Assembly: GCA_963722415.1 (NCBI GenBank)
Contig: CAVRNI010000035.1
Coordinates: forward strand, 94,741 to 158,740
Reading direction: 5' to 3'
Source of the DNA: JALOLG01 sp963722415
GTDB taxonomy: Bacteria; Actinomycetota; Acidimicrobiia; Acidimicrobiales; Ilumatobacteraceae
Length of the DNA: 64,000 nucleotides
In this document: piece after piece, positions 34,986-44,256 of the stretch
Numbering within the stretch: position 1 is the stretch's first letter
Layout of the letters: each line of letters starts with the position of its first letter
The notes under the pieces: model-generated
Told to the model about the DNA's origin: nothing
Seen by the model: the letters and a program-made list of their open reading frames with translations, nothing else
Databases searched by the model: none
Translations under genes and position numbers: made by a program

Positions 34986-36310
34986 GCCGCGCTCCGTGTC
35001 TTGTGGCGCACGCGCCCGAGCAGCCGGACCGCGCGCCCGAGGTCGTCGCCGGGCCGCCATTCGACGACCGGCACGCCCTGGCGCCGCAACGTCGCGATCC
35101 GCTCCTCGAACGTCAGCTGCGCGATGCGACGGGCGGCTTCCGGTAGCTCCGTGCCGTGCTCCGTGAGCCAGTCAGCGGTCAGCCAGTCGATGGTGTCGAT
35201 CGCCATCACCGCCACGGCCCGTCCGGCTCCTCGCAGACCGATCATCATGCGCATCGTGCGCTCGCGTCCGAGCGGACTGATGGCGATGACGAGCGCGGCA
35301 GGTGGGATCTGGAATCGACGGAGCGGCCGGATCTCGCGTTGCACCGTGGTCGACGTGCTGAACGCGTCGAGGAGCGCCTGCAACAACGTGTACCGGGCGC
35401 GCCGGCCGGTGCCGGGTGGGAGCCAGACGGGGTTGGCTCCCTCGGCCACGAAACCCACCCGATCGTTGGCGGCGAGGTGCTCGCGAGCGATGGCCCACGC
35501 GGCGCGCCCGGAGCGCAGGATCACGTCCTCGCCGATCTCCGTCTGGCCGCGCAACGAATCCGGGAAGGCATCGAGGACGATGACGACATCGCCTGAGCGC
35601 TCCGGGTGTCGCCGGTTCACGTGCGGTTCACCACGGCGCAACGTGGCGCGCCAGTTGAGGTCGCGCACCCGGTCGCCGGGCTGATAGGCGCGGATCTCGG
35701 CGAAGTCGTACCCGTCACCCGTGTAACGGCGGGCGGGGTGAGCGCCGAGCGCCGCGTGGGCCGCGGCCGGCGGGAGCAGCTGGTCCAGCTCGCGCGCGAC
35801 GGGCAGCACCATCAGGTCGGGGAGGTCCATCACAGGTGCCCGGCGGTCGAGGAGTGATCCGTGGTCGATGACGCGCACGAGGAGCTGGCCCAGCGAGAAC
35901 CGCCCCCAGCGGTTCGTCTCGATCGCCAGGGGCAGACCAATCGGTGTCGCCATGTCGGCCGAGATGTGCCACGCCCACGGATCGTCAGGCGGTGCCGTCA
36001 ACGCCGTGGTCGGGCTCTCGATGGCGACTTCGATCGTCATTCCCGGCGGGCCGGTGATGTCGATGCGTCCCCTCACGGTGTCGCCTTCGAGGCAGCGCTG
36101 GGTGTCGAGCGTGACGCGCACGTCGATCACGGCGTCTGCCCGGCGGCGCATGCCGAGCGGGAGCGCGATCGCGAAGGGTGTGACCAGGAGCATCGCCGCC
36201 AGCCCACCGCCGAACACTGCGAACGCGGTGCCGAGAACGACGATGACGAGGTACAGCGCGAGCCGCTCGTCGCGGGTCGGTTCGATCTTGGCCGACGCCC
36301 GGACCTCCAC
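34982..36310 (-). CDS. DUF58 domain protein
   Basis: A 442-residue protein with two N-terminal membrane helices (LALYLVIVVLGTAFAVFGGG and LAAMLLVTPFAIALPLGM), then a beta-rich region, and the DUF58 signature DFAEIRAYQPGDRVRDLNW near residue 205-225 with WRATLRRGEPHVNRR. The C-terminal half resembles a von Willebrand A fold (DVVIVLDAFPDS). DUF58 proteins usually pair with MoxR AAA+ ATPases, and the moxR gene is directly upstream (3 bp). Role unknown; envelope-linked processes are usual for this cluster. Confidence 0.88.
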   Translation of the reverse strand: MEVRASAKIEPTRDERLALYLVIVVLGTAFAVFGGGLAAMLLVTPFAIALPLGMRRRADAVIDVRVTLDTQRCLEGDTVRGRIDITGPPGMTIEVAIESPTTALTAPPDDPWAWHISADMATPIGLPLAIETNRWGRFSLGQLLVRVIDHGSLLDRRAPVMDLPDLMVLPVARELDQLLPPAAAHAALGAHPARRYTGDGYDFAEIRAYQPGDRVRDLNWRATLRRGEPHVNRRHPERSGDVVIVLDAFPDSLRGQTEIGEDVILRSGRAAWAIAREHLAANDRVGFVAEGANPVWLPPGTGRRARYTLLQALLDAFSTSTTVQREIRPLRRFQIPPAALVIAISPLGRERTMRMMIGLRGAGRAVAVMAIDTIDWLTADWLTEHGTELPEAARRIAQLTFEERIATLRRQGVPVVEWRPGDDLGRAVRLLGRVRHKTRSAA

Positions 36311-36313
36311 GGC

Positions 36314-37318
36314 CTACTTCCAGCTCGGAGCCGCGACGGAATCGATCACGGTGCGCATCACGTCGTGGGCACGGGTGCCGCGCGCCCAGGCCTCGTCGCT
36401 CAAGACGACCCTGTGACTCAACGCCGGCAGCGCGATTGCGCGCACGTCGTCCGGCGTCACGAAATCGCGCGCTTGAAGCACTGCTCGTGCGCGCGCCACC
36501 TTGATGACGGCGAGGCTGCCGCGCGGGCTGGCGCCGAGTGAGAGCTCGCGGTGCTTGCGGCTGGCGTTGATGATGTCGACGACGTACGCGATCAGTACCG
36601 GCTCGACGTGAACCCGTTCGATGGCGGCACGCACCGCGGTGAGCTGGTCCGTATTGGTGACTTGGCGGATCACGACCTCGTCGGTGCCACGCGCGAGCCG
36701 GCGGGCGACCATCTCGACCTCGTCACCCACTGCCGGATATCCGAGGTGGGCGCGGACGATGAACCGGTCGAGTTGCGCCTCCGGCAGGGGATACGTGCCC
36801 TCGGACTCCACGGGGTTCTCCGTGGCGATCACGAAGAACGGGTTCGGCAGTGGGTGCGTCGTGCCATCGATCGTGACCTGGAACTCCTGCATCGCCTCGA
36901 GCAGCGCGGCCTGGGTCTTGGCCGGTGCGCGGTTGATCTCGTCGGCGAGCACGAGCTCGGCGAACACCGGGCCGCGACGGAACGTCGGGTGACCGGTGTG
37001 CATGTCGATCACGGTCGCCCCCGTGATGTCGCTCGGCAGCACGTCGGGCGTGAACTGGATGCGGGAGAAGCTGAGGCCGGCAGCCGTGGCGATCGACCGC
37101 GCGGCCAGGGTCTTGGCGACTCCCGGCACGTCGTCGAGCAGCACATGTCCACCGGCGAGCAGGGCGGCAACGACGAGCTCCAACTCCTGTCGCTTGCCGA
37201 CCACGGCGCGTTCGACCTCGTCGATGACCGCCGAGACGGTGGCTGCCGCCAGCTCGCAGTCGATGGCGTTCGGTGGCCGCTGCGGCGGCGGGTAGTGCGC
37301 TTCGCGGTTCGCCGTCAT
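36314..37318 (-). CDS. MoxR-family AAA+ ATPase
   Basis: AAA+ chaperone-like ATPase of 334 residues. Walker A is LLDDVPGVAKT (about residue 62), Walker B FAELVLADEINRAPAKTQ, sensor 1 PFFVIATENPVESEGTY, the arginine-finger region LPEAQLDRF, and sensor 2 GASPRGSLAVIKVARA. The ATG at 37318 overlaps the stop of the preceding gene. MoxR ATPases mature or activate vWA/DUF58 partners, here the next gene. Confidence 0.93.
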   Translation of the reverse strand: MTANREAHYPPPQRPPNAIDCELAAATVSAVIDEVERAVVGKRQELELVVAALLAGGHVLLDDVPGVAKTLAARSIATAAGLSFSRIQFTPDVLPSDITGATVIDMHTGHPTFRRGPVFAELVLADEINRAPAKTQAALLEAMQEFQVTIDGTTHPLPNPFFVIATENPVESEGTYPLPEAQLDRFIVRAHLGYPAVGDEVEMVARRLARGTDEVVIRQVTNTDQLTAVRAAIERVHVEPVLIAYVVDIINASRKHRELSLGASPRGSLAVIKVARARAVLQARDFVTPDDVRAIALPALSHRVVLSDEAWARGTRAHDVMRTVIDSVAAPSWK

Positions 37319-37824
37319 AGCCGCTCCAACTCGTCGAGGAGTAGGTCGAGGTCGTCGAACGGCACGGTCGTGACGATCGCAGGCTTCGTCGACGCCGGTT
37401 CGGCGGGGCGCAACAGCATCCACAGCATCGGCGAGACGAGCTCTTGGATCGCAGGGTGGTCGTTGACGTCGCCGATGTGCAAGTGGTGATGGTCGACGAT
37501 CCGGCCTGTCGCGACCGTCGTCACTCGACGGAGCAGATGCGCCGGCACGAGGTCGGCGTCGCGATTGCTGCTGCGATTCGTGAACGCCTCGACGATCTGG
37601 GCCATCTGGTTCGGCATTGTCGCACGCGGCGTCCGCGGCGGTGTGGGAACGAACGGCTCGGAACGTCGCTGCTCGAACCTGGCGAAGACGGGTTGCACGG
37701 CGACGACCGCGATGGCCAGCCCGATCACGATCAACAACAGATGGCCCGAACGGCCCGCGGTCCGCGGGCTGCTGATGCCGGCCACGGTGAGCGCTGCGGC
37801 GACGACGATGATCCACGTCCTCAT
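37315..37824 (-). CDS. Small membrane-anchored protein of the MoxR cluster
   Basis: A 169-residue protein with two N-terminal membrane helices (TWIIVVAAALTVAGIS; LLLIVIGLAIAVVAVQPVFA) and a soluble part with DHHHLHIGDVNDHPAIQELV and an acidic end. The ATG at 37824 overlaps the corrected DUF4129 stop as ATGA. As sequenced, a frame break upstream fuses it artificially to the DUF4129 protein. No known family; position in a five-gene operon suggests a structural partner of the MoxR system. Confidence 0.72.
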   Translation of the reverse strand: MRTWIIVVAAALTVAGISSPRTAGRSGHLLLIVIGLAIAVVAVQPVFARFEQRRSEPFVPTPPRTPRATMPNQMAQIVEAFTNRSSNRDADLVPAHLLRRVTTVATGRIVDHHHLHIGDVNDHPAIQELVSPMLWMLLRPAEPASTKPAIVTTVPFDDLDLLLDELERL

Positions 37825-39003
37825 TGGACGACCTCGAGCCGGCCGACGGCGGCGAGCGCGGCTGTCGAGCGCGTCGATCGCCTGACTGCGGTGTCCCTCG
37901 GTGATCGGATGCACACTGAAGCGCGCGAGTGCGAACAGCCGCAGCAACTCGCGAATCGGGCCGGCGGGAAGGTCGGCCGCCCGCAAGCAGCGTTCCATGT
38001 GCTCGTCGGGACCCTCCTGCGGCTTGCGCGGCAGCCCGACGAGGGCCAGCCCGTCGAGGAGCGTTCCATACGCCACACGGATCGCGATCCGCGGGTCCGC
38101 CCCGGTCAGCACGTCATCGAGCGATGCTTGCAGCAGATCGGCGACCTGGTCGGCATCGAGCGTCGCGTCAATTGCGGGGACGAGGCCAGTCGAGAGCGGT
38201 ACGAACTCGCGCTTGATCGGCGGCGCGCGGAGCGCCACTTGAGAGAGGAAGAAGCCGAGCGCCGCCAGGAGTGCCAGCAGCATGATGATGAGCCCGATCG
38301 TGATCAGCGTGTCGGCGTAGATCCCTTCGTCGCGTTCGGGCGCCACAGCCTCCTCGACGAGCACCGAGAGGATCCGATCCCTGTCGAAGGGCAGGTACTC
38401 GTCGACCTCGCTGTCGCACCGGAGATCGATCGCCACATACCCGGGCCGCTCCTCGACGAGGGGGTCGGGCTCGGGGCTGCACCGCCGCAGGAACCCGTCG
38501 GCGACGTCGTCATCGTCGATGTCGAACCCGAGGATCTGCTGGCCTTCGAACGTGTCGGGCTCGCCATCGGCGTCCCGGTCGACCGGCACCACGACTCCTG
38601 CGGCCGCGACCGACCCCGTCGGGACGGCCGTGATCGCCCCCTGGGACACGATCGGCTCGGCCACCGGCTCGCTCGGCGCCATGCTGACTCCGGCGAGGAT
38701 GCCGAGCGCGATCGTGCAGACCACGGCGGTGATCGCGAATGGTCGCACGGCCGACCAACGCCGCCCCGCCACGAGCCGGATCATCACGATGACAGCGGCG
38801 CCGGCGACCAATCCGACGATTCCGCCGACGATCCCTGGAACCGCGGCGTCGCTCACGGACGCCGTCGTTCCCGTGCCGCCGAACACCGTTCCGGCCCCTA
38901 TGCCGAGCCCGAGACCGACCGCGATGACTGCCGCGGCGACGAGTGCAGGATCGCGATGACGACGAGGAGCCGGTTGCGTACCGTTCGCCTCGGGCTCAGA
39001 CAT
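37821..39003 (-). CDS. DUF4129 membrane protein (frame break near 37862)
   Basis: About 394 residues corrected. The N-terminus has three hydrophobic helices within ~110 residues. An extracellular loop follows with an acidic, calcium-binding-like repeat (DRDADGEPDTFEGQQ; GFDIDDDDVADGF), resembling thrombospondin type 3 or EF-hand loops. Next is a helix (LIIMLLALLAALGFFLSQ) and the cytosolic DUF4129 part (LDGLALVGLPRKPQEGPDEH; RFSVHPITEGHRSQAIDAL). Removing one C near 37862 gives the end LDSALAAVGRLEVVQ and a stop that overlaps the next ATG. First gene of the operon, divergent from uvrA. Confidence 0.82.
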
Positions 39004-39073
39004 GGCGGCGACGCTAATGGCTCATCCACGCCACGCGAGGCGCTTACCGAACAGAGACGAGAGTCACCAAACG

Positions 39074-39085
39074 GAACAGACGTTC
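39074..39085 (+). promoter_or_regulatory. LexA/SOS box of uvrA
   Basis: GAACAGACGTTC, with a following G, matches GAAC-N4-GTTC; the first base of the 14-mer is G instead of C. As at uvrB, the 14-mer ends 4 nt before a -10 box (TAACCT, 39091-39096), 9 nt before the ATG. Confidence 0.75.
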
Positions 39086-39105
39086 GGTGATAACCTGCCG
39101 AGGCA

Positions 39106-41979
39106 ATGGCCGCCCGAAAGCGAGCGGGCCTCGCCGATGAGCCCGCGATCGTCGTCCGAGGTGCCCGCGAACACAACCTGAAGAACGTCAACGTCGAACT
39201 GCCGCGCGACAAGTTGGTCGTGTTCACGGGCATCTCGGGGTCGGGCAAGTCCAGTCTCGCCTTCGACACGATCTACGCCGAGGGACAGCGGCGCTACGTC
39301 GAGTCCTTGTCGGCCTATGCCCGTCAGTTCCTCGGACAGATGGACAAGCCCGACGTCGACGTGATCGAGGGTCTGTCGCCGGCGATCTCGATCGACCAGA
39401 AGTCGGCGAGCAGGAACCCCCGCTCGACCGTCGGCACGATCACCGAGATCTACGACTACCTCCGTCTGCTCTACGCGCGAATCGGTGTGCAGCACTGCCC
39501 GAACGACGGGACCAAGCTGCAGCGCCAGACACCGCAGCAGATCGTCGATCGGATCCTGCAGCTCCCCGAGGGGACCCGCTTCCAGGTGCTGGCGCCCGTC
39601 GTCCGTGGACGGAAAGGTGAGTACGACACGTTGCTGGAGGATCTCTCCGGCCAGGGCTACGTGCGCGCCCGCATCGACGGCGAGACGGTGCAGATCGACG
39701 AGTTCCTGAAGCGTGACGAGCGCTTGGCGCGGTACGAGCAGCACAAGATCGAAGTCGTCGTCGATCGGCTGGTGCTCCGCGAGGGACTCGAGCGGCGGCT
39801 CACCGATTCGTTGGAGACCGCGCTCGGGCTGGCCGACGGCGTTGCCGAGGTCGAGCTCATCGCCCGCGAGGGCGACGCCCCGCCCGAGACGCTCACGTTC
39901 TCGCAGCACCTCGCCTGCCCCGTGTGCGGCACGAGCTACGACGAGCCGGCGCCCCGCAACTTCTCGTTCAACTCGCCGTACGGCGCGTGCGAGACGTGCG
40001 ACGGCCTGGGCACCACGTTCGAGGTCGACCCCGAGCTCGTCGTCCCCGATCCCGATCAGTCACTCAACGACGGTGCGATCTCGCCCTGGCGCAGCGCGCA
40101 CACCCAGTACTTCACGCGGATGCTCGAGTCGGTCGCCGAGGCCCACGACATCGACCTCGACGCGCCGTGGGGCTCGCTCACGGCCAAGCAGCAGAAGGTC
40201 GTGCTGTTCGGCACCAGCGGCAAGCTGACGGTGAAGTACAAGAACCGGTACGGCCGCAACCGTTCGTACTCCACGGAGTACGAGGGGGTGATCCCCTGGA
40301 TCAAGCGCCGTCACGAGGGATCCGACAGCGACTGGGCACGCGAGCAGTACGAGGGGTACATGCGCCTGGTGCCGTGCAGTGTGTGCGGCGGGGCGCGCCT
40401 GAGGCCGGCGTCGCTGGCGGTCACCGTCAACGACATGAACATCTCGGAGGTCTGCGAGCTGTCGATCGGCGAGTCGGCGAAGTTCCTCGCCGCGCTCGAG
40501 CTCAGCGAGCGCGAACGGATGATCGCCGAGCGGGTCACCAAGGAGGTCAATGCCCGCCTCGGGTTCCTCCTCGACGTCGGGCTCGACTACCTCACGCTGT
40601 CACGGGCGGCCGCGACGCTCGCCGGCGGCGAGGCCCAGCGGATCCGCCTCGCCAGCCAGATCGGCTCGGGTCTCGTCGGAACGCTGTACGTGCTCGACGA
40701 ACCGTCGGTCGGGCTGCACCAGCGCGACAACCGCCGTCTCATCGACACGCTGACGCGCCTCCGCGACCTCGGCAACACGGTGATCGTGGTCGAGCACGAC
40801 GAGGAGACCATCCGCGAGAGCGACTGGATCGTCGACATCGGTCCCGGCGCCGGCGAGCACGGCGGCGAGGTCGTCTACAGCGGCCCCTTCCCGGGCCTCG
40901 TGAAGGTCAAGGAGTCGATCACCGGCCAGTACCTGTCGGGCCGCAAGTCGATACCCGTACCCGCCATCCGTCGCACGCCGTCACTCGAGAAGCTCACCGT
41001 GCACAACGCACGCGAGCACAACCTCGACGACCTCACGGTCGACATCCCGCTCGGCTGCTTCGTGGCGGTCACCGGTGTGTCCGGGTCGGGCAAGTCGACG
41101 CTCGTCCGCGACATCCTCCTGCCGGTGCTGATGCAGCGCATCTACAAGTCGAAGATGTCGGCCGGACGCCATCGGCGCATCGACGGCATCGAGTACCTCG
41201 ACAAGGTCATCGACATGGACCAGTCGCCGATCGGGCGCACGCCGCGGTCGAACCCGGCCACCTACACCGGTGTGTTCGACAGCGTTCGCAAACTGTTCGC
41301 GTCGACGAACGAGGCGAAGGTGCGCGGGTACATGCCCGGCCGGTTCAGCTTCAACGTCAAGGGTGGGCGCTGCGAGGCGTGCGCGGGCGACGGCACGATC
41401 AAGATCGAGATGCACTTCCTCCCCGACGTCTACGTGCCGTGCGAGGTCTGCAAGGGCGCTCGCTACAACCGCGACACGCTCGACATCGAGTTCAAGGGCC
41501 ACAACATCGCCCAGGTGCTCGACATGCCCGTCGCCGAGGCGGTCGACTTCTTCGCCAACCAGCCGTCGATCGCCAGGTACATGACCACGCTCATGGACGT
41601 CGGTCTCGGGTACGTGCGGCTCGGCCAGCCGGCTCCGACGTTGTCGGGTGGCGAGGCGCAGCGGGTGAAGCTCGCCTCCGAGCTCGCGAAGCGGCAGACT
41701 GGCCACACGATCTATCTGCTCGACGAGCCGACGACGGGTCTGCACTTCGACGACGTCCGACGGCTGCTGACGGTGCTGTCGCGTCTCGTCGACCAGGGGA
41801 ACACGGTGCTCGTGATCGAGCACAACCTCGACGTGATCAAGACCGCCGACTGGATCATCGACCTCGGGCCCGAAGGCGGGAGTGGTGGTGGCACGCTCGT
41901 CGGTGAGGGCTCGCCCGAGCACATCGCGTCCATGGAGGGTTCGCACACCGGCCGGTTCCTGCGCAAGCTGCTCTCCTGA
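39106..41979 (+). CDS. uvrA: Excinuclease ABC subunit A
   Basis: UvrA, 957 residues, is the damage-recognition ABC ATPase of nucleotide excision repair. It has two ATPase modules: Walker A FTGISGSGKSSLAFDTIYAE and VTGVSGSGKSTLVRDILLP, with signatures TLAGGEAQRIRLASQ and TLSGGEAQRVKLASE. Zinc modules show CPVCGTSYDEPAPRNFSFNS with CETCDGLG, and CEACAGDGTIKIEMH with CEVCKGARYN. The frame is intact. The promoter carries a LexA box. The MFS gene follows 23 bp later. Confidence 0.98.
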   Translation: MAARKRAGLADEPAIVVRGAREHNLKNVNVELPRDKLVVFTGISGSGKSSLAFDTIYAEGQRRYVESLSAYARQFLGQMDKPDVDVIEGLSPAISIDQKSASRNPRSTVGTITEIYDYLRLLYARIGVQHCPNDGTKLQRQTPQQIVDRILQLPEGTRFQVLAPVVRGRKGEYDTLLEDLSGQGYVRARIDGETVQIDEFLKRDERLARYEQHKIEVVVDRLVLREGLERRLTDSLETALGLADGVAEVELIAREGDAPPETLTFSQHLACPVCGTSYDEPAPRNFSFNSPYGACETCDGLGTTFEVDPELVVPDPDQSLNDGAISPWRSAHTQYFTRMLESVAEAHDIDLDAPWGSLTAKQQKVVLFGTSGKLTVKYKNRYGRNRSYSTEYEGVIPWIKRRHEGSDSDWAREQYEGYMRLVPCSVCGGARLRPASLAVTVNDMNISEVCELSIGESAKFLAALELSERERMIAERVTKEVNARLGFLLDVGLDYLTLSRAAATLAGGEAQRIRLASQIGSGLVGTLYVLDEPSVGLHQRDNRRLIDTLTRLRDLGNTVIVVEHDEETIRESDWIVDIGPGAGEHGGEVVYSGPFPGLVKVKESITGQYLSGRKSIPVPAIRRTPSLEKLTVHNAREHNLDDLTVDIPLGCFVAVTGVSGSGKSTLVRDILLPVLMQRIYKSKMSAGRHRRIDGIEYLDKVIDMDQSPIGRTPRSNPATYTGVFDSVRKLFASTNEAKVRGYMPGRFSFNVKGGRCEACAGDGTIKIEMHFLPDVYVPCEVCKGARYNRDTLDIEFKGHNIAQVLDMPVAEAVDFFANQPSIARYMTTLMDVGLGYVRLGQPAPTLSGGEAQRVKLASELAKRQTGHTIYLLDEPTTGLHFDDVRRLLTVLSRLVDQGNTVLVIEHNLDVIKTADWIIDLGPEGGSGGGTLVGEGSPEHIASMEGSHTGRFLRKLLS

Positions 41980-42002
41980 TCGCCGACGAGCAGGAGGCCG
42001 CT

Positions 42003-43312
42003 TTGATCGACGCCGAGCCCGGGTCGACGAGCCCCTCGGCGCTGGGCGCCGACGAGCTCCAGGTCCTGCACCGGCGCACCCTCAACGCGCTCCGGCTGGC
42101 GCAGGTTCCGAGCCAGGCTGCCGTCGCCTCGTCAGTTGCCGTCGTGACCCTGCTGGCGAGCGACCTGCTCGGCAGCGATCGCCTCGCCGGTCTCGGGAGC
42201 GCGGCGTTCACGATGGGTGCCGCGATCACGTCGATCCCGCTGTCGGCACACATGCGCCGGCACGGTCGTCGCCCTGGACTCGTCGCCGCGCTCCTCGTCG
42301 GGTCGCTCGGTGCGGTCGTGGCCGGCGCGGGCGGACAGGTGCGCGTCTTCCCGTTGTTCGTGTTCGGGATGGTGCTGTTCGGAGCCGGTCAGTCAGCGAC
42401 CCTGCAGAGTCGCTACGTGGGTGCCGACCTCGCCACACCGGAGCAGCGGGCCAAGTCGATCGCGGCGATCGTCTGGGTGGGCACGCTCGGGGCGGTGTTC
42501 GCCCCGATCTTCACGCCCTACGAGAAGGACTTCGCCGCAATGGGTCGGCCTCGACGAGCTCGTCGGGCCGTATGTGTTCGGGGCGGCCCTGTTCCTGGTG
42601 AGCGCGGCGGTGATGTTCGCCGCGCCTACGCCCCGATCCACTGGTGGTGCTCGGCGCCACGGACCCGCACGCCGAGCGTCCACGGCCCGTGCGCCAGGTG
42701 CAGGCGTCGTACGGCGTGATCCGGCGGTCGCCGGGTGCGGTGCTCGGACTGGCGTCGATGGCCGGCGCCCAGGCCGCGATGGTGGCGGTGATGGCGATGA
42801 CGCCGGCGCACATGAAGGACCACGGGCACGCCGACCTGTCGGCGTTCGTGATCGCCGTGCACATCCTCGGCATGTTCGGGCTGTCACCTGTCGTCGGCCG
42901 TTTCGTCGTTCGTGTCGGCACCGTGCGCGCCGTCGCGTGTGGAGCGGTCGTGCTCTCGTCGGGCACGGTCGCCACTGTGGCCGCCGGGTACGTGCCGGCG
43001 ATGATGTTCGTCGGTCTGTTCCTGCTCGGACTCGGATGGAGCGTGTGCCTGATCGCCGGCACGACGTTGCTCACCGGCTCGGTACCCGCCGAGTCGCGCG
43101 TCGAGGCACAGGGCACGGGTGACCTCACCCTCAGCCTGTGCGGTGCGGTCGCCGCGTTCGGATCGGGCTTCGTGAAGCAGTCGTTGGGCTTCCACCTGCT
43201 CGCCCACGCCGCGACGGCGATGATGGCCGTGCTGCTCGTGACGACTTGGACGTCGGCCGCTCGCGTCCGAAATCGGTCAGCGGCACCGACGAACTTCCCG
43301 ACACTGACGTGA
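42003..43312 (+). CDS. MFS transporter (two frame breaks, near 42540 and 42625)
   Basis: A major-facilitator-type membrane protein of about 436 residues. Around ten or more hydrophobic helices are visible, with the loop motif between TM2 and TM3 as AHMRRHGRRPGLVAALLVGS and a second-half equivalent VVGRFVVRVGTVRAV. Frame is lost after FAPIFTPYEKDF and again after MFAAPT; the three pieces align in order as one transporter. The TTG start has a strong AGGAGG at 41992-41997, five bases upstream. Substrate unknown. It may be cotranscribed with uvrA. Confidence 0.85.
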
Positions 43313-43316
43313 TGCG

Positions 43317-44213
43317 TCAGCGCTTGCGGAGCTTCTTCGACAGGTCGTTGAGGCGTCGCTTCTCTTCGCCGGAGAGTGAATCCATCCCCGTTGCGGCGAT
43401 CTTGTCGAGCAGCGAGTCGAGCTCGGCCTGATCGGCGAGCGACGTCTGACTCGGGACGGCTGACGGCGTCCCCCACGGCCCTTCGACGACGGTCGGCCGC
43501 CCGGACTTCGATCGCCGTGGCGCCTTCGCCTTCCCTGGGGGACGGGTGCGGACGCCGTCACCGAACGGCACCCGCGGGATCCACGGATACGCCGCCAGGA
43601 GGCCGATCGAACGGGCTGCCACGGCCGCGATGGCGAGCGAGATCACGTAGAAGAGCAGGCGTTCACCGGCGCGTGCTCCCGTCAGCTGGAGGATGTCGGT
43701 GATCACGTAGACGAGCCCCAGTGCCCACGCTGGGATGCCGAAGAAGAACCGCACGTTGGGGTACTCGGCGACGTAGACGAGCAGCACGACGAGCTGGACG
43801 GACCGGCAGCCCGCCTGGGGCAGATCGAGCAGTGTGCCGGCGATGCCTGGCAGCACGATGACGGCGACGAGGAAGATCCCGAACTTGGTGCGGCCCACCT
43901 GCGCCTCGAGGCGACCGCCGAAGTACCACAGCAGGGCGATCGTGACGGCGATCCAGAACAACCGCTCGTCGAACCCGTTTGCGAACGGCCACGTCGCGAT
44001 CCGCCAGATCTGGCCGTCGAAGACCTTGCTCGGGATCAGCGCGAGCTTGGTGAGGAACGGCTTGTTGACCGGCTCGAAGCCGTAGATCACCAGCGACACA
44101 GCGCACAATGCGGAGAAAACGGCAGCGGTGCCGAACTCGATCTGGCCGACGCGGAACCACGGATCGTGGGGGCCGCGCCGGTCCGGCTTGGAGAACGAGA
44201 AGCGGTCGGCCAC
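43317..44213 (-). CDS. Rhomboid-like membrane protein lacking catalytic residues
   Basis: A 298-residue protein with six hydrophobic segments (for example FGTAAVFSALCAVSLVIYGF, LFWIAVTIALLWYFGG, FGIFLVAVIVLPGIAGTLL) in rhomboid-like order, and a C-terminal basic DUF6576-like tail (LDSLLDKIAATGMDSLSGEE ... DLSKKLRKR). At the place of the G-x-S-G nucleophile it reads AGCRSVQLVV, and no His is present in the last helix, so proteolysis is unlikely. The GTG at 44213, with TACCGT 6 nt upstream, avoids overlap with the divergent uvrC; a longer frame would run into it. Confidence 0.78.
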   Translation of the reverse strand: MADRFSFSKPDRRGPHDPWFRVGQIEFGTAAVFSALCAVSLVIYGFEPVNKPFLTKLALIPSKVFDGQIWRIATWPFANGFDERLFWIAVTIALLWYFGGRLEAQVGRTKFGIFLVAVIVLPGIAGTLLDLPQAGCRSVQLVVLLVYVAEYPNVRFFFGIPAWALGLVYVITDILQLTGARAGERLLFYVISLAIAAVAARSIGLLAAYPWIPRVPFGDGVRTRPPGKAKAPRRSKSGRPTVVEGPWGTPSAVPSQTSLADQAELDSLLDKIAATGMDSLSGEEKRRLNDLSKKLRKR

Positions 44214-44256
44214 GTCGCCACGGTACCGGCCGCGGCCCCCGTAGTCTGAACACAAG

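Noticed and set aside
37315..39003. One 562-residue DUF4129 fusion protein
   Set aside because: A single extra base near 37862 fuses two genes; the corrected stop and the next ATG overlap as ATGA, the usual coupling in this operon.
39924..41906. Plus-strand reading frame of 660 codons within uvrA
   Set aside because: An out-of-frame, Arg-rich shadow of uvrA without domain content.
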